A stretch of 64,000 bases of DNA. Source: Sipunculus nudus (taxonomy: Eukaryota > Annelida > Sipuncula > Golfingiida > Sipunculidae). Location: positions 67,698,659-67,762,658 of the forward strand of contig CM049313.1 of the NCBI GenBank assembly GCA_026874595.1, given 5' to 3'. Numbering within the stretch: the stretch's first letter is position 1; every line of letters begins with the position of its first letter. Below, piece after piece: positions 62,372-64,000 of the stretch. A program made the translations under genes and the position numbers. Below the pieces are notes generated by a model. That model did no database searches and was not told where the DNA came from. It was given only the letters and a program-made list of their open reading frames with translations.

Positions 62372-64000
62372 ATGAACAAAGCTAACTTTGACTATTCTTT
62401 GAAAAAATCCCCATTCCTAGTTATCTGTCCTACACCAAATCCCTGATAAGTAAAGTTGAAAGCCTACTTCGAAGAATGCGATGGAAGGCATTCCATAACG
62501 AAAACCCTGGTCAAACTTCAGCTAAACAAAACTATGGATTAAAAACCACATATTCACCCCCTCATAGCGAACACCTCAGGGCATTTGAAAGTGATATCAT
62601 TGAAATGGTCCGGAACATTGAATTCCAGCACTCACACAATGCATTCCAGAGACAAATGGCCAATGACATCAAGACCATCAGGCAATCTGACAATCTCCTA
62701 GTACAGGCAGATAAAACCACCAACCTGTACAGTATGCCGAAAGAATACTACAATAAACTTCTTACAGAAAAACATCTCTAAGGCATACAAAAAAGCAGAC
62801 AAAAATCTCTGTAAAAAATCAATACAGAAGCCAAACAAATAGCCGGTTCACTTAACCTAGCACACCGCATCGAAGTCATGGCCGAGTGCAATGCTTACAT
62901 TACCTTGAAAGACCACAAGGACATTTTGAACAAAACCCCAAGTGCAGATTGATAAATCCAGCTAAATCTGAAATAGGTATCTTGAGCAAAAAGCACTTGG
63001 AAAAAATTAATAGCCAACTGAGACTGAAAACCAAACTCAACCAGTGGCAAAATACCGCACAGGTAATATATTGGTTCAAGAAATTGAAGCTGAAACAAAA
63101 ATCTAAGTTCATAAAGTTTGATATCGTTGACTTTTACCCCTCGATCACAGAAGATCTACTCATGAAAGCCCTCTAATTGGCCAAAACCATGGACTCCATT
63201 CCAGAGGATGTTATCAAAACCATCCTGCACAGCAGGAAAAGCTTACTGTTTAGCAACGGTAACACCTGGGTGAAAAAGATCATACTAGTTTTGACGTTAC
63301 CATGGGCAGTTTTGATGGCGCTGAAGTATGCGAAATTGTTGGTATTTACATCCTAGATATGGCGAAAAAGGAATTGGTGAAAATGCTCTAGGCCTGTATC
63401 GAGATGACTATTTATAAGTTGTTTCCCCAACATGTCTGGACCCAAAGCAGACAGCACCCGTAAACAAATGATCAAACTCTTTTCCAATGTCGGGTTAAAA
63501 ATAACCATCGAAACTAACCTGACCTGCACAGATTTCTTAGACGTAACATTTGACCTCCAAAATGACATCTTCTACCCTTACAAAAAAACGAACAATGACC
63601 CGCTCTACATCCACGCACAATCCAATCACCCCCAGCTATTATTAGGCAGATACCTATGATGATCAGCAAGCGTGTTTCTGACAAACTCCTGCAATGAAGA
63701 GTTATTTATGAAAGCCAAACCCATGTATGACAAAGCTTTAGCGAAAAGCGGGTTCTCAGGAAGCTTAAAATATGTTGAATCCACAATGAAAAGCAAAAGA
63801 AACAGGAAAAGGAAAATAATATGGTCCAATCCCCCTACAGCCGTCATGTAAAAACCAACATTGGCTGACAATTCATGAAACTAGTTGAAAAACACTTCCC
63901 TAAACATCACAGGTACCACAGGTTATTCAACAGGAACAATTTGAAAATTAGCTATAGCTGTCTACCCAACATGTCTAACCTGATCAACAAACATAATATG
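62372..64000 (+). pseudogene. Penelope-like RT polyprotein copy, frameshifted, runs off window
   Basis: The start matches the minus copy (MNKANFDYS at 62372). Frames with clear RT content include 62476-62781, 62886-63176 (LINPAKSEIG; motif A FDIVDFYPSI around 63117-63146), and a GLYRDDYL block at 63391-63414 giving the YxDD catalytic motif C. After it comes a segment with LDVTFDLQND and then KHFPKH, cut by the window edge before the endonuclease. Breaks include a frameshift near 62400, a stop at 62779, a stop at 63174, a frameshift around motif B (63285-63345) and a stop after motif C. It retains the segment deleted from the minus copy, which allows that deletion to be mapped. Inactive relic; the 3' end is outside the window. 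Confidence 0.9.

Overview
The window is animal nuclear DNA. It is AT-rich and full of repeats, with long (AT)n, (AAT)n and GAA-type arrays. It holds a large satellite block, several transposon families and an intronless, broken retroelement, and I found no intact cellular protein gene. There is no prokaryotic-style gene packing, no ribosome-binding-site context and no long open frame apart from low-complexity or repeat-driven ones. Scattered 'tgacctttgacc'-type modules, 'gacggacggac' tracts and a transposon with a satellite core remind me of marine invertebrate genomes, especially bivalve or other mollusc DNA. That placement is an impression, not a proof.

Layout: 1-3.2 kb is featureless AT-rich DNA. 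3.2-6 kb holds a GC-richer transposon-like scrap, diverged tandem repeats and a tRNA-derived SINE. 6.4-6.9 kb has an (AT)n array and a 24-bp minisatellite. 8.6-8.9 kb is a small inverted-repeat element. 9.2-17.9 kb is the dominant feature: about 31 copies of a 279-bp satellite monomer in a higher-order pattern, carrying the same left flank as a shorter element at 39.95-40.86 kb. 20.4-21.1, 23.6-23.9 and 53.6-54.7 kb are three unrelated inverted-repeat or foldback elements. 24.4-26.3 kb has interleaved duplications and a second SINE. 30.6-31.5 kb is an 800-bp purine-rich microsatellite. 34.2-35.7 kb is a cluster of simple repeats. 41.4-42.3 kb holds three 291-bp repeats and 42.6-45.9 kb an old tandem segmental duplication. 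46.47-47.31 kb is a 20-copy, 42-bp minisatellite. 49-53 kb has further degenerate repeats.

The most informative region is 58.3-64 kb. It contains a Penelope-like retroelement (reverse transcriptase followed by a C-terminal GIY-YIG endonuclease) as a minus-strand copy, back-to-back with a plus-strand partial tandem pair (a 5'-truncated copy, a pseudo-LTR, then a second copy running off the window end). Both pseudo-LTRs carry a 48-nt sequence that folds as a minimal type I hammerhead ribozyme, each with a different single core lesion. All protein copies are broken by frameshifts, stops or deletion, so these are relics. No pathway or gene cooperation beyond this element can be described.
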